NCBI GenBank assembly: GCA_947462525.1
Contig: CANHPK010000066.1
Span: 1-7,711 of the forward strand
DNA length: 7,711 nucleotides
Reading direction: 5' to 3'
Source: Roseiflexaceae bacterium
GTDB taxonomy: Bacteria > Chloroflexota > Chloroflexia > Chloroflexales > Roseiflexaceae
Position 1 is the stretch's first letter. Each line of letters starts with the position of its first letter. Below the pieces are notes generated by a model. It saw only the letters and a program-made list of their open reading frames with translations. It was not told the origin of the DNA and made no database searches. Of the stretch, positions 1 to 6,575 are shown piece after piece. Both the position numbers and the translations under genes were made by a program.

Positions 1-494
1 ACATCACCGGCGCACGCCGCGCGGATGGCACTCAAGAGCATGGCGGGCACGTACGCGGGTTCGGTATCGTCTTGTTCGACCGGCTCGAGGTACTTCCAGC
101 CGACGACACCAACGCGGTGTCCCGCGGACAACCCAATGGTGCGGAGCACCGCACTGAGGCGCGGGAACTGTGTGCGGTCTTGCCCCATCAATCCAAGGCT
201 CTGCGACAGATGCACCTCGAGTTTGGGACCCAACATCGACACATAGCCGACGCCTTCGTTCCCCACGATGAACGCATTTGTTGGGCCGAGCACGAGGATT
301 GCCTCTTCGAAGCGTGGATCAAAATTGGTCAAAAACGTCAAATCGGCACTGTGTTCGCGATCACCATAGACCACGACCCAGTCGCATCCAGACGCAGCTT
401 TGAGCGCCGTACAGCGCGCTTCGTACCGTTCTGCAGTCACTGCGGCAGGGGGATTCGTTGTCAGGTACATCGGCATCGGACGGTATTGCAACAT
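1..494 (-). CDS. M24-family peptidase (Xaa-Pro aminopeptidase/creatinase-like), N-terminal part, runs off the left edge
   Basis: The frame stays open from an ATG at 494 down to base 3, giving 164 residues with no stop; the C-terminal part lies outside the window. The start is well supported: GAGGAG (read on the minus strand, 507-502) sits 7 bases upstream, and the protein opens MLQYRPMPMYLTTNPPAAVTAERY. The stretch YGDREHSADLTFLTNFDPRF, followed by a hydrophobic strand (EAILVLGP) and later GHRVGVVGWKYLEP, looks like the creatinase/prolidase N-terminal domain, which precedes the dinuclear-metal pita-bread domain in Xaa-Pro peptidases, creatinases and M24 homologues. The metal ligands would be in the missing part, so peptidase activity cannot be judged. 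No signal peptide is visible, so a cytoplasmic protein is expected. It is transcribed divergently from the aldolase gene and shares its upstream region. Another M24-fold hydrolase is possible. The family assignment rests on recognition of this N-terminal domain alone. Confidence 0.7.
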   Translation of the reverse strand, partial: MLQYRPMPMYLTTNPPAAVTAERYEARCTALKAASGCDWVVVYGDREHSADLTFLTNFDPRFEEAILVLGPTNAFIVGNEGVGYVSMLGPKLEVHLSQSLGLMGQDRTQFPRLSAVLRTIGLSAGHRVGVVGWKYLEPVEQDDTEPAYVPAMLLSAIRAACAGD

Positions 495-525
495 TCCAGT
501 ACTCCTCGTTGTTGGTGGTGCTTCT

Positions 526-531
526 ACTATA
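526..531 (-). promoter_or_regulatory. Candidate -10 box for the leftward M24-type gene
   Basis: Read on the minus strand this is TATAGT, five of six matches to the sigma-70 -10 consensus. It lies 31 bases before the ATG at 494, giving a short leader of about 25 bases that contains the GAGGAG ribosome binding site. The best -35-like hexamer upstream (TTGTGC) is about 19 bases away, longer than ideal, so this is a plausible but unproven promoter. Confidence 0.4.
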
Positions 532-587
532 CTCAAAATGCACCTCTACCGCACAATCAATGGACCAGACCCCAGTTTGATCAGGTG

Positions 588-619
588 GAATTGTCAGAAT
601 TGTGATTTCGCAGAATTTT
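588..619 (+). repeat. Short direct repeat in the divergent intergenic region
   Basis: GAATTGT occurs at 588-594 and again at 597-603, and the related GAATTTT is at 613-619. The first two copies are 9 bases apart, start to start, and the third follows after 16. They lie upstream of the candidate aldolase promoter, where an activator could bind. With such short, AT-rich units, chance is a real alternative. Confidence 0.25.
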
Positions 620-641
620 TCGGTATCGAAACAACATTTTT

Positions 642-658
642 CCACCGAATGACGGTGG
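642..658. promoter_or_regulatory. Perfect inverted repeat, candidate operator for the aldolase/oxidoreductase unit
   Basis: CCACCG (642-647), five spacer bases and CGGTGG (653-658) form a perfect 6-5-6 dyad. It is directly followed by TATAGT (659-664), a good -10 hexamer. A second candidate promoter pairs ATGACG (649-654) with TATACG (672-677) at a 17-base spacing. In either case the dyad overlaps the place where RNA polymerase would sit, which is the usual position for a repressor operator of a sugar catabolic unit. The structure is not followed by a T tract, so it does not look like a terminator. No regulator gene is in the window, so the binding protein is unknown. Confidence 0.45.
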
Positions 659-664
659 TATAGT
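659..664 (+). promoter_or_regulatory. Candidate -10 box for the rightward aldolase gene
   Basis: TATAGT matches the sigma-70 -10 consensus at five of six positions and abuts the inverted repeat at 642-658. It would give a leader of about 25-30 bases before the ATG at 698, including the ribosome binding site GGAG at 687-690. No good -35 hexamer is found 16-18 bases upstream (the region is T-rich), which would suit an activated or weak promoter. TATACG at 672-677 is an alternative -10. Confidence 0.35.
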
Positions 665-697
665 TGATGCATATACGATTTTGAGCGGAGCACACCC

Positions 698-2761
698 ATG
701 CCACAGCATCGTTGGAACACCACAGACGCACAATCCATGCCTGCACTCGATGGACTCGTCTACCGCAGTCGTTTGTTAGGCAGCGACCGCAGCGTCGTCA
801 ACATATTTGGCGGCAATACCAGCGCCAAAACAAGCGAAATCGACCACACCGGCAAACAGGTCCAAGTGTTGTGGGTCAAAGGCTCTGGCAGTGACGTCGC
901 CACCATTACGGAGGGTGGTTTTGCTGCATTGCGCATGCCCGACATCGCGCCATTGATGGGCCGTGCCGCTATGAGCGACGAAGAGATGGTAGCCTATTTG
1001 AATCGGAGCACCTTCCTCGTCGACCGGCCGCGCCAGAGTATCGAGACGTTGTTGCATGCATTCATCCCGGCTGCGCACGTCGATCACACGCATCCCGATG
1101 CAGTTATTAGTTTGGCCTGCGCCGCCGACGGCCTTGCGCTTTGCCGCAAATTGTGGGGCGATCGCATGGTCTGGGTTGACTACATCCGCCCGGGATTCAC
1201 ACTGTCGAAGCAAATCGGCGAAGGGGTCATCGCGCATCCCAAAGCTGATTTGGTCGTCATGGGCAAACACGGGCTGACCGTGTGGGGCAATACGAGTGCA
1301 GAAGTCTACAGCCAGACCATCAAGGTCATCGGCGAAGCCGAAGCGTTCATTGAACACACACGCAACGGGCGCGTCATTTTTGCAGGCGCTGCAGTGCCCG
1401 CACTCGAAGCATCCCAACAACACACTACCTGGACGGCCATATTGCCGGCACTACGTGGGATGCTGAGTGCACACGGGAGCCAAATCGTGCAGATTGATAG
1501 CTCGCCCGATGTCCTTGCCTGCATCGGTAGCGCGGGCGCAGCGGCGTTCACCCAAATCGGGGCAGCCTGCCCAGACCATTTGGTGCATACCAAGCGCCTG
1601 CCCTTGTTTGTCGATTGGACCCCTGCAGCCGGCATTCCTGCCCTGCTCACCGCACTGCAATCGGGCGTGCGCGACTATGTGAGCGCCTACACTGCGTACT
1701 TCGAGGCGCACAAGAGCGCAGACGATGTCATGATGAATCCGTTCCCACGCATCATCCTCATCCCAGGGTTAGGTGTGGTAACCGCCGGGGCAGATGCGCA
1801 GGCAGCAGACATCAGCAATCAGCTCTACCATCGGGCAGTAGCAGTCATTCGGGGGTGTATGTCCGTTGGCGAGTACACCAGTCTGAGCGCAGCCGAGGCT
1901 TTTGCAATCGAGTATTGGCCGCTCGAGCAGTACAAACTCAAGCTCAAACCCGCCCCGCGTGAATTAGCCGGCAAAATCGCCATCGTCACCGGTGCAGCAA
2001 GCGGCATTGGTCGCGCGACTGCGCGTCGCTTGGCCGCTGATGGTGCGCATATTGCCATCTTCGATATCAACCTCGAAGGTGCCAAAAAGGTCGCCCAAGA
2101 GCTCAATGACACCTACAAGATGCGCCGTGCCATTGCCGTGCATTGCGATGTCACCAGCGAAGCTGCCGTCATCGCGGCCATGGAACACGTCATCCACGCG
2201 TTTGGCGGCCTGGACATCGTGGTCAACAATGCCGGCTTTGCGATTGCCAAACCCGTGACCGAAACGACGGTCGACGATTGGGACAAGATGCTGAATGTAC
2301 TCGGCAAAGGGTACTTCCTCATTTCGCGCGAAGCCTTCAAGATCTGGCAGCAGCAAAAAGCCGGCGGCTCACTCGTCGTCATTGCCAGCAAAAACAGTGT
2401 CATGGCCAGCAAAGGCAACGTCGCATACAGCGCAGCCAAAGCCGCCGAACTGCATATGGCCCGTTGTCTGGCAGAAGAAGGTGGTCCGATAGGGGTCCGT
2501 GTCAATACCGTGTTGCCTGATGCAGTGCTCGAGGGGAGCGGTATCTGGGACCAAGGGTGGCGCGCCGCCCGTGCCGCCGGGTACGGTATCAAACCCGAAG
2601 AACTCGAAGACTTTTACAAGGCACGCACCGTACTCAAAGTCAACGTCCGCCCCGAAGACATCGCCGAAGCAGTCAGTTATTTTGCAGGCCCACGGGGCAG
2701 TCGCACCACTGGTGGGATGATCACCGTCGATGGCGGCGTCACGGCTGCCTACGCACGCTAA
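698..2761 (+). CDS. rhaEW: Bifunctional L-rhamnulose-1-phosphate aldolase / lactaldehyde dehydrogenase (class II aldolase-SDR fusion)
   Basis: This 687-residue protein joins two enzymes. Residues about 20-230 are a class II (zinc) aldolase/adducin domain with the substrate-phosphate loop GGNTSAK (38-44), the zinc ligands of HTH (H130, H132) and a later ligand in KHGLTVWG (H191). Residues about 423-687 are a short-chain dehydrogenase with TGAASGIG (431-438), an acidic residue after strand 2 (D456) suggesting NAD preference, NNAG (510-513), and a catalytic set S564, Y577 and K581 (YSAAK). In this fusion family the aldolase splits L-rhamnulose-1-phosphate to dihydroxyacetone phosphate and L-lactaldehyde, and the dehydrogenase oxidises the aldehyde to lactate in the cytoplasm. 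The length is full for the family. GGAG at 687-690 lies 7 bases before the ATG. It probably forms an operon with the oxidoreductase 16 bases downstream. The fold and fusion are clear; the exact substrate is inferred, and another phosphorylated deoxyketose is possible. Confidence 0.88.
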   Translation: MPQHRWNTTDAQSMPALDGLVYRSRLLGSDRSVVNIFGGNTSAKTSEIDHTGKQVQVLWVKGSGSDVATITEGGFAALRMPDIAPLMGRAAMSDEEMVAYLNRSTFLVDRPRQSIETLLHAFIPAAHVDHTHPDAVISLACAADGLALCRKLWGDRMVWVDYIRPGFTLSKQIGEGVIAHPKADLVVMGKHGLTVWGNTSAEVYSQTIKVIGEAEAFIEHTRNGRVIFAGAAVPALEASQQHTTWTAILPALRGMLSAHGSQIVQIDSSPDVLACIGSAGAAAFTQIGAACPDHLVHTKRLPLFVDWTPAAGIPALLTALQSGVRDYVSAYTAYFEAHKSADDVMMNPFPRIILIPGLGVVTAGADAQAADISNQLYHRAVAVIRGCMSVGEYTSLSAAEAFAIEYWPLEQYKLKLKPAPRELAGKIAIVTGAASGIGRATARRLAADGAHIAIFDINLEGAKKVAQELNDTYKMRRAIAVHCDVTSEAAVIAAMEHVIHAFGGLDIVVNNAGFAIAKPVTETTVDDWDKMLNVLGKGYFLISREAFKIWQQQKAGGSLVVIASKNSVMASKGNVAYSAAKAAELHMARCLAEEGGPIGVRVNTVLPDAVLEGSGIWDQGWRAARAAGYGIKPEELEDFYKARTVLKVNVRPEDIAEAVSYFAGPRGSRTTGGMITVDGGVTAAYAR

Positions 2762-2777
2762 CGAAAGCGAGTTTGGT

Positions 2778-3743
2778 ATGAGTATGCGCATAGGAATCAT
2801 CGGCTGCGGCGGCATTGGGCGCACCCACCTCGCTGCCTGGATCGATGCCGGCTATACACCTGTCGCTCTCTGCGATGCAGTGCCTGGTGCAGCCGAGGCA
2901 CTCGTCGGTACAACGGGCGCAACGGCATACACCGATGTCGCACAGATGTTGGCCGATGCACAGCTCGATATCGTCAGCATCTGCACTCCGCCCACGAGCC
3001 ATTGCGCGCTGACGATCCAAGCGCTCGAGGCCAAGCTCCATGTATTGGTCGAAAAACCAATGGCACCGACAGTAGCCGAATGCAATGCCATGATTGCAGC
3101 AGCCGATCGCGCCAATCGGTTGCTGAGCGTGGGCTTCTGTCACCGCTACCAGCCGCAGATTGTTGCCCTCAAAGAGGCGCTCCACGATGGCATGATTGGT
3201 ACACCCATGATGTTTCGCAATCGGTTTGCCGGTGTTATGCCAGATGTCCATCAGCGTTGGTTCAGTGATCCTGCATTGGCTGGTGGTGGCGTCATCATGG
3301 ATACGTGTGTCCATTCGGTGGATTTGTTTCGGTATTTCTTCGGTGATGTCCGCCGGGTCCAAGCGAGTGCAACGACGCGTGCGACCGACCTTGGTCCCGC
3401 GTTGCGCGTCGAAGACAGTGCCATCATCACCCTCACCAGCCTCGATGGGGTGTTGGGTGTCATCGAAGCGAGCTGGCGGACAGCTCCCGGCGTCTGGGCG
3501 GTGACGGTGTTTGGCACGACCGGCTCACTCACGATGAACTACAACACCATGCAGCTCGTGCACCAGAATACCGAAGGCGTCGCAACAACCCTCCCCATCG
3601 CTGACGGTGACCGCTTCAGCGCCGAAGTAGCCCATTTTGCAGCCTGCGTGCAAAACGGCGGTGCATTGCGCGTGACCGGGATAGACGGCCGTCAGGCAAC
3701 AGCGATTCTGGTTGCAGCAATGGCGGATGCAAAATCAACCTAA
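2778..3743 (+). CDS. Gfo/Idh/MocA family NAD(P)-dependent sugar oxidoreductase
   Basis: The 321-residue protein has the two-domain layout of this family. The N-terminal Rossmann fold opens at once with RIGIIGCGGIGRTHL (GxGxxG at residues 9-14), followed by the conserved VEKPMA motif (E92-K93-P94). The C-terminal domain carries DTCVHSVDLFRYFFGD, where D175 and H179 match the D-xxx-H active-site pair of inositol dehydrogenase, with K93 as the third residue. It should be a catalytically competent cytoplasmic dehydrogenase acting on a sugar or polyol hydroxyl. The frame is open back to 2730, inside the aldolase gene, but the ATG at 2778 is chosen because the Rossmann strand begins three residues later. 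AAGCGAG at 2765-2771 is a weak ribosome binding site 6 bases upstream. The gene lies 16 bases after the aldolase gene and is followed by a strong terminator, so it is the last gene of that unit. The substrate cannot be read from the sequence; a deoxysugar or its lactone/keto form is the contextual guess. Confidence 0.88.
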   Translation: MSMRIGIIGCGGIGRTHLAAWIDAGYTPVALCDAVPGAAEALVGTTGATAYTDVAQMLADAQLDIVSICTPPTSHCALTIQALEAKLHVLVEKPMAPTVAECNAMIAAADRANRLLSVGFCHRYQPQIVALKEALHDGMIGTPMMFRNRFAGVMPDVHQRWFSDPALAGGGVIMDTCVHSVDLFRYFFGDVRRVQASATTRATDLGPALRVEDSAIITLTSLDGVLGVIEASWRTAPGVWAVTVFGTTGSLTMNYNTMQLVHQNTEGVATTLPIADGDRFSAEVAHFAACVQNGGALRVTGIDGRQATAILVAAMADAKST

Positions 3744-3762
3744 GCGACATCAAATCACAAAG

Positions 3763-3794
3763 AAAAAACGGCAGGCGCACGCCTGCCGTTTTTT
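3763..3794. terminator. Bidirectional intrinsic terminator
   Basis: A perfect 14-bp inverted repeat (AAAAAACGGCAGGC at 3763-3776 and its complement at 3781-3794) encloses a four-base loop. The GC-rich stem is flanked by six A on one side and six T on the other, so it can act as a rho-independent terminator on both strands. It lies 19 bases after the oxidoreductase stop and 21 bases beyond the stop of the convergent glycosyltransferase gene, which fits shared use by both. Confidence 0.93.
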
Positions 3795-3815
3795 CTATCG
3801 ATAAGAGAAGCTGCG

Positions 3816-4535
3816 TTATGCCTTTTTGCGCAATACCATCAGCGTCCACCACAACCCAACAAGCTGCTGGAGTGTCCGCCAGATGCGCGGAAAGTTGAAA
3901 AACTGGCTTTTGCCGTAGGTGCGATGATAATGGTGGACGGGGACTTCCGCAAATTTTTTGCCTGCATCCTGAAGCTTTTTGACCAATTCGAGACAGATTG
4001 TTCCGCTATCAGAGTAGAGATTGATTGCGCCCATTGCTGACCGGCGGATAAGGCGGAAGTCGCAATCGACATCACGCAACTTGAAGCCGAACATCAGCTT
4101 GACCGTGTGATGGTAGACGCGACCAATGACTTTGCGATGGAACGGGTCACTACGATCGATTTTGTAGCCGTTGACCACATCGATGTCGGGGCGCATCGCG
4201 GCAAGCAAAAGCTTGAGTTCGCGTGGGTCGTACTGTGCGTCACCGTCTGTGTAGAAGACAAATTCTTTGGTACATGCGGCGAACCCAGCCCGCAACGCAC
4301 CACCATAGCCCAGTGGTTCGCGGTGTGCCTGATAGCTGAAGCGTGGGTATTGGGTGGCCAGTTCGGCCAGCACGTCGACCGTAAAGTCCGTGCTCCCGTT
4401 TTCGATGACGATGACTTCGTAGTCGTCGCTTACTTCCGAGAGCGTTTGGAGCGTGGTGACGACCAAACTCCCAATCGTCCCACCGTCGTTGTACGCTGGA
4501 AAGAAAGCAGAAATACTCGGTCGCTGCGTCGTCAT
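3816..4535 (-). CDS. Family 2 glycosyltransferase (polyprenyl-phosphate sugar synthase-like)
   Basis: The 239-residue protein is a single GT-A domain of the GT2 type. Near the N-terminus SAFFPAYND (9-17) is the first nucleotide-binding strand, VIENGSTD (43-50) is the counterpart of the usual VDDGSTD, GYGGALRAG (76-84) follows, and YTDGDAQYDP (95-104) holds the DxD-type metal/nucleotide-sugar site. DVDCDFRLIRR (155-165) and VPVHHYHRTYGKS (198-210) resemble the acceptor region of dolichol-phosphate mannose synthase-like enzymes. These transfer a sugar from a nucleotide donor to a lipid phosphate or a glycan at the inner face of the membrane. There is no clear C-terminal membrane segment; the end is short and amphipathic (LVGLWWTLMVLRKKA). 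The ATG at 4535 directly precedes the first strand, with a G-rich stretch (4546-4541 on the minus strand) as a possible ribosome binding site. It stands alone between a convergent and a divergent unit. Donor and acceptor are unknown. Confidence 0.88.
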   Translation of the reverse strand: MTTQRPSISAFFPAYNDGGTIGSLVVTTLQTLSEVSDDYEVIVIENGSTDFTVDVLAELATQYPRFSYQAHREPLGYGGALRAGFAACTKEFVFYTDGDAQYDPRELKLLLAAMRPDIDVVNGYKIDRSDPFHRKVIGRVYHHTVKLMFGFKLRDVDCDFRLIRRSAMGAINLYSDSGTICLELVKKLQDAGKKFAEVPVHHYHRTYGKSQFFNFPRIWRTLQQLVGLWWTLMVLRKKA

Positions 4536-4565
4536 ACCAACCCCCCGCTAGACTTCTCTCCTGTC

Positions 4566-4571
4566 AGTATA
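4566..4571 (-). promoter_or_regulatory. Candidate -10 box for the leftward glycosyltransferase gene
   Basis: Read on the minus strand this is TATACT, five of six matches to the sigma-70 -10 consensus, 30 bases before the ATG at 4535. No convincing -35 hexamer is present at normal spacing. Position and match make it the best promoter candidate for the glycosyltransferase gene, which has its own 83-base divergent intergenic region. Confidence 0.4.
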
Positions 4572-4592
4572 CCATCAACGGCCCGGCTGGCA

Positions 4593-4623
4593 TTGCAACG
4601 CACAAGGGGCGCTATGGTATGAT
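4593..4623 (+). promoter_or_regulatory. Weak candidate promoter at the hisC start
   Basis: TTGCAA (4593-4598) and TATGAT (4618-4623, five of six matches to the -10 consensus) are separated by 19 bases, longer than the usual 17. If this promoter is real, transcription would begin near 4630, after the ATG at 4619, and translation would have to start at 4640 or 4652. This conflicts with the ribosome-binding-site evidence for 4619, so at most one of the two readings holds. Confidence 0.25.
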
Positions 4624-5776
4624 TGCATCACCAACTTACATGAGTACCGCCATGCACAATCCGATTGCTTCGTTGCTCCGTGCAGATATAGCTGGTTTTG
4701 CTCCGTACACCCCGATTGTTCCCCTCGATGTGCTTGCACAGCGCCTTGGGCTACCTCTAGCGGACCTAATCAAACTCGACGCCAACGAAAACCCCTACGG
4801 GCCAACGGCAGCCACCCGTGCAGCCCTCGCGCAACTGGCTACCGAAACCGGCGCACGCACCCAAACTGCACTCTACCCAGACCCAGATACCACCAGCCTC
4901 CGCGCTGCGATTGGAACACGCCTCGGGCAATCACCCGATCGCATCATCTGCGGCAATGGGTCAGACGAAATCATCGATGTGCTGATGCGGGGCACCATCA
5001 CTCCTGGCGCGGCTGTGGTTGATGCAACACCCACGTTTGGGATGTATGCCTACAGCACACACCTTTATCAGGGGACCTACATCGAGGTCCCGCGGACTGC
5101 GTCGTTTGGTATCGATATCGATCAGATGCGTGCTGCCATCACGCGCCACCAGGCCAAAATCGTCATTCTGGCTGCACCGAACAACCCAACCGGCAACCCG
5201 CTCACCCGGGACGAACTGCTTGCGCTCCTCGATTTGCCGCTCATCGTCGTATCAGACGAAGCATACGCCGAGTTCAGCGGTATCAGTTTTGTGGATCTCA
5301 TCGACTCCCACCCCAACCTCGTCGTATTGCGCACCTTCAGCAAATGGGCGGGCTTGGCAGGCCTCCGGGTGGGCTATGGAGTCATGCACGAGACCCTGGC
5401 GGCAGAGCTCCGCAAAATCAAGCCGCCATACACCGTCAACGTGGCTGCAGATGTTGCTGCCACAGCAGCAATCCGTGATTATGCGTCGATGCAGCCACTT
5501 CTGCAACAGATCTGTCAAGACCGCGATGCGTTTGCGGCACAACTCACGACGCTCGGGTGCGCGGTTTATCCGAGTGTTGCCAACTTTCTGCTGGTTCGTA
5601 CGCCTGTTTCAGCATCGACCGTCCGTGATGAGCTCATGAAGGCTGGCATTCTCATCCGCTACTTCCCCAAGCCACGACTCGCGGATTGTATCCGCATCAG
5701 TATCGGCACAGCCGCCCAACACGAGCGTGTGTTGGATGTCTTAGAGACAATCTTCGTCCAGCAGAAGGGGCACTAA
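4619..5776 (+). CDS. hisC: Histidinol-phosphate aminotransferase
   Basis: HisC is a cytoplasmic PLP enzyme of fold type I that transfers an amino group from glutamate to imidazole acetol phosphate, giving histidinol phosphate in histidine synthesis. The 385-residue product shows KLDANENPYGP (52-62), the cofactor phosphate region GNGSDE (112-117), APNNPTG (186-192), VSDEAYAEF (211-219), the Schiff-base lysine K242 in TFSKWAGLAGLRVGYG, R250 in the same block, and a substrate-carboxylate arginine in RISIGT (R359). The start is uncertain. AAGGGG (4604-4609) lies 9 bases before the ATG at 4619, and the same AAGGGG precedes the next gene, which favours 4619. In-frame ATGs at 4640 and 4652 would give a more typical N-terminus (MHNPIASLLRADIAGFAPY). 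A hisN-type gene follows after 4 bases, which supports HisC over other class I/II aminotransferases. Confidence 0.9.
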   Translation: MIASPTYMSTAMHNPIASLLRADIAGFAPYTPIVPLDVLAQRLGLPLADLIKLDANENPYGPTAATRAALAQLATETGARTQTALYPDPDTTSLRAAIGTRLGQSPDRIICGNGSDEIIDVLMRGTITPGAAVVDATPTFGMYAYSTHLYQGTYIEVPRTASFGIDIDQMRAAITRHQAKIVILAAPNNPTGNPLTRDELLALLDLPLIVVSDEAYAEFSGISFVDLIDSHPNLVVLRTFSKWAGLAGLRVGYGVMHETLAAELRKIKPPYTVNVAADVAATAAIRDYASMQPLLQQICQDRDAFAAQLTTLGCAVYPSVANFLLVRTPVSASTVRDELMKAGILIRYFPKPRLADCIRISIGTAAQHERVLDVLETIFVQQKGH

Positions 5777-5780
5777 AACG

Positions 5781-6557
5781 ATGAGCACCGAAGACCTTTC
5801 GCACTTGCGGGAATTCGCCACCGAGCTCGCGTATCTGGCTGGGCGCGTCACCCTGCGCTACTTTCAAACCGACGTGGGTGTCGAACTCAAAGAAGACCAG
5901 TCACCAGTCACCATTGCCGACCGATCTGCCGAACGCTTGATGCGTGAGTTGATCGAGCAAAAATACCCACACCATAGCATTTTGGGCGAAGAAGAAGGCG
6001 AGACACGCCCTGGCGCGAGCTTTCGCTGGATTTTGGACCCTATCGACGGTACCAAATCATTCGTTGCTGGGGTCCCCATGTACACGGTGCTGGTCGGGCT
6101 CGAACGTGACGGCGTGCCAGTTGTCGGCGCGGTAGCAATCCCCCCCAGCAACGAGCTCATCAGTGCCGCAACTGGTCAGGGCTGCTTGTGGAACGGCCGT
6201 CGTGCGCGCGCCAGTACCACCCGTGAGCTATCGCAGGCAGTCATTTCGACCACTGATGTACAACACATGTACGAAAACAACAAGGGACCTGCGTTCGACC
6301 GCTTGCGCAATCGCGCACGGATGGTGCGTGGGTGGGGCGATGCATACGGACATATGCTCGTCGCAACCGGTCGCATCGACGTGATGCTCGATGCACTGAT
6401 GAGCCCATGGGACTGCGGCGCGCTCGTGCCCATCCTGCAAGAGTCCGGTGCGACATTCACCGATTGGAATGGCGTTACCACGATATATGGTGGGAATGCG
6501 GTCAGTACCAATGGGTTTCTCTATGAGCAAGTCATGCAGACCATACGCGGTGAATAA
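5781..6557 (+). CDS. hisN: Histidinol-phosphatase, inositol monophosphatase superfamily
   Basis: The 258-residue protein has the metal-dependent phosphatase motifs of the inositol monophosphatase superfamily: SPVTIADRSAE (41-51), GEEEG (69-73, metal ligand E70), DPIDGTKSF (86-94, ligands D86 and D89) and SPWDCGALVPILQESGA (208-224, ligand D211). The block GWGDAYGHMLVATGRIDVMLD (184-204) together with FTDWNG resembles the HisN-type histidinol phosphatases, which convert histidinol phosphate to histidinol, the step after HisC. Direct adjacency to hisC, with a 4-base gap, strongly supports that role. AAGGGG at 5765-5770 lies inside the end of hisC, 10 bases before the ATG. Translational coupling with hisC is likely. 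Inositol-1-phosphatase or 3'-phosphoadenosine phosphatase activity is the main alternative for this superfamily and cannot be fully excluded by motif alone. Confidence 0.83.
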   Translation: MSTEDLSHLREFATELAYLAGRVTLRYFQTDVGVELKEDQSPVTIADRSAERLMRELIEQKYPHHSILGEEEGETRPGASFRWILDPIDGTKSFVAGVPMYTVLVGLERDGVPVVGAVAIPPSNELISAATGQGCLWNGRRARASTTRELSQAVISTTDVQHMYENNKGPAFDRLRNRARMVRGWGDAYGHMLVATGRIDVMLDALMSPWDCGALVPILQESGATFTDWNGVTTIYGGNAVSTNGFLYEQVMQTIRGE

Positions 6558-6575
6558 CGTGGAAGCGAGGATCCG

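Noticed and set aside
72..605. A 177-codon open frame on the plus strand
   Set aside because: It is opposite the M24-type gene, whose minus-strand frame has a good ribosome binding site and recognisable protein. The plus-strand product is rich in Cys, His and Arg, as expected of a shadow.
642..658. Reading the 6-5-6 inverted repeat as a terminator or attenuator hairpin
   Set aside because: The stem is short, no T tract follows on either strand, and it lies upstream of the likely transcript start, so an operator role is more likely.
361..738. A 125-codon open frame on the minus strand spanning the divergent intergenic region
   Set aside because: It overlaps the M24-type gene in another frame, crosses both candidate promoters and runs into the start of the aldolase gene; the product resembles nothing known to me.
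776..1423. A 215-codon minus-strand frame inside the aldolase gene
   Set aside because: It is antisense to the conserved class II aldolase domain and has no ribosome binding site or recognisable motif worth weight.
2739..3362. A 207-codon minus-strand frame opposite the oxidoreductase gene
   Set aside because: It is a shadow of a gene with complete Gfo/Idh/MocA motifs; its Cys/His-rich product fits reversed codon bias.
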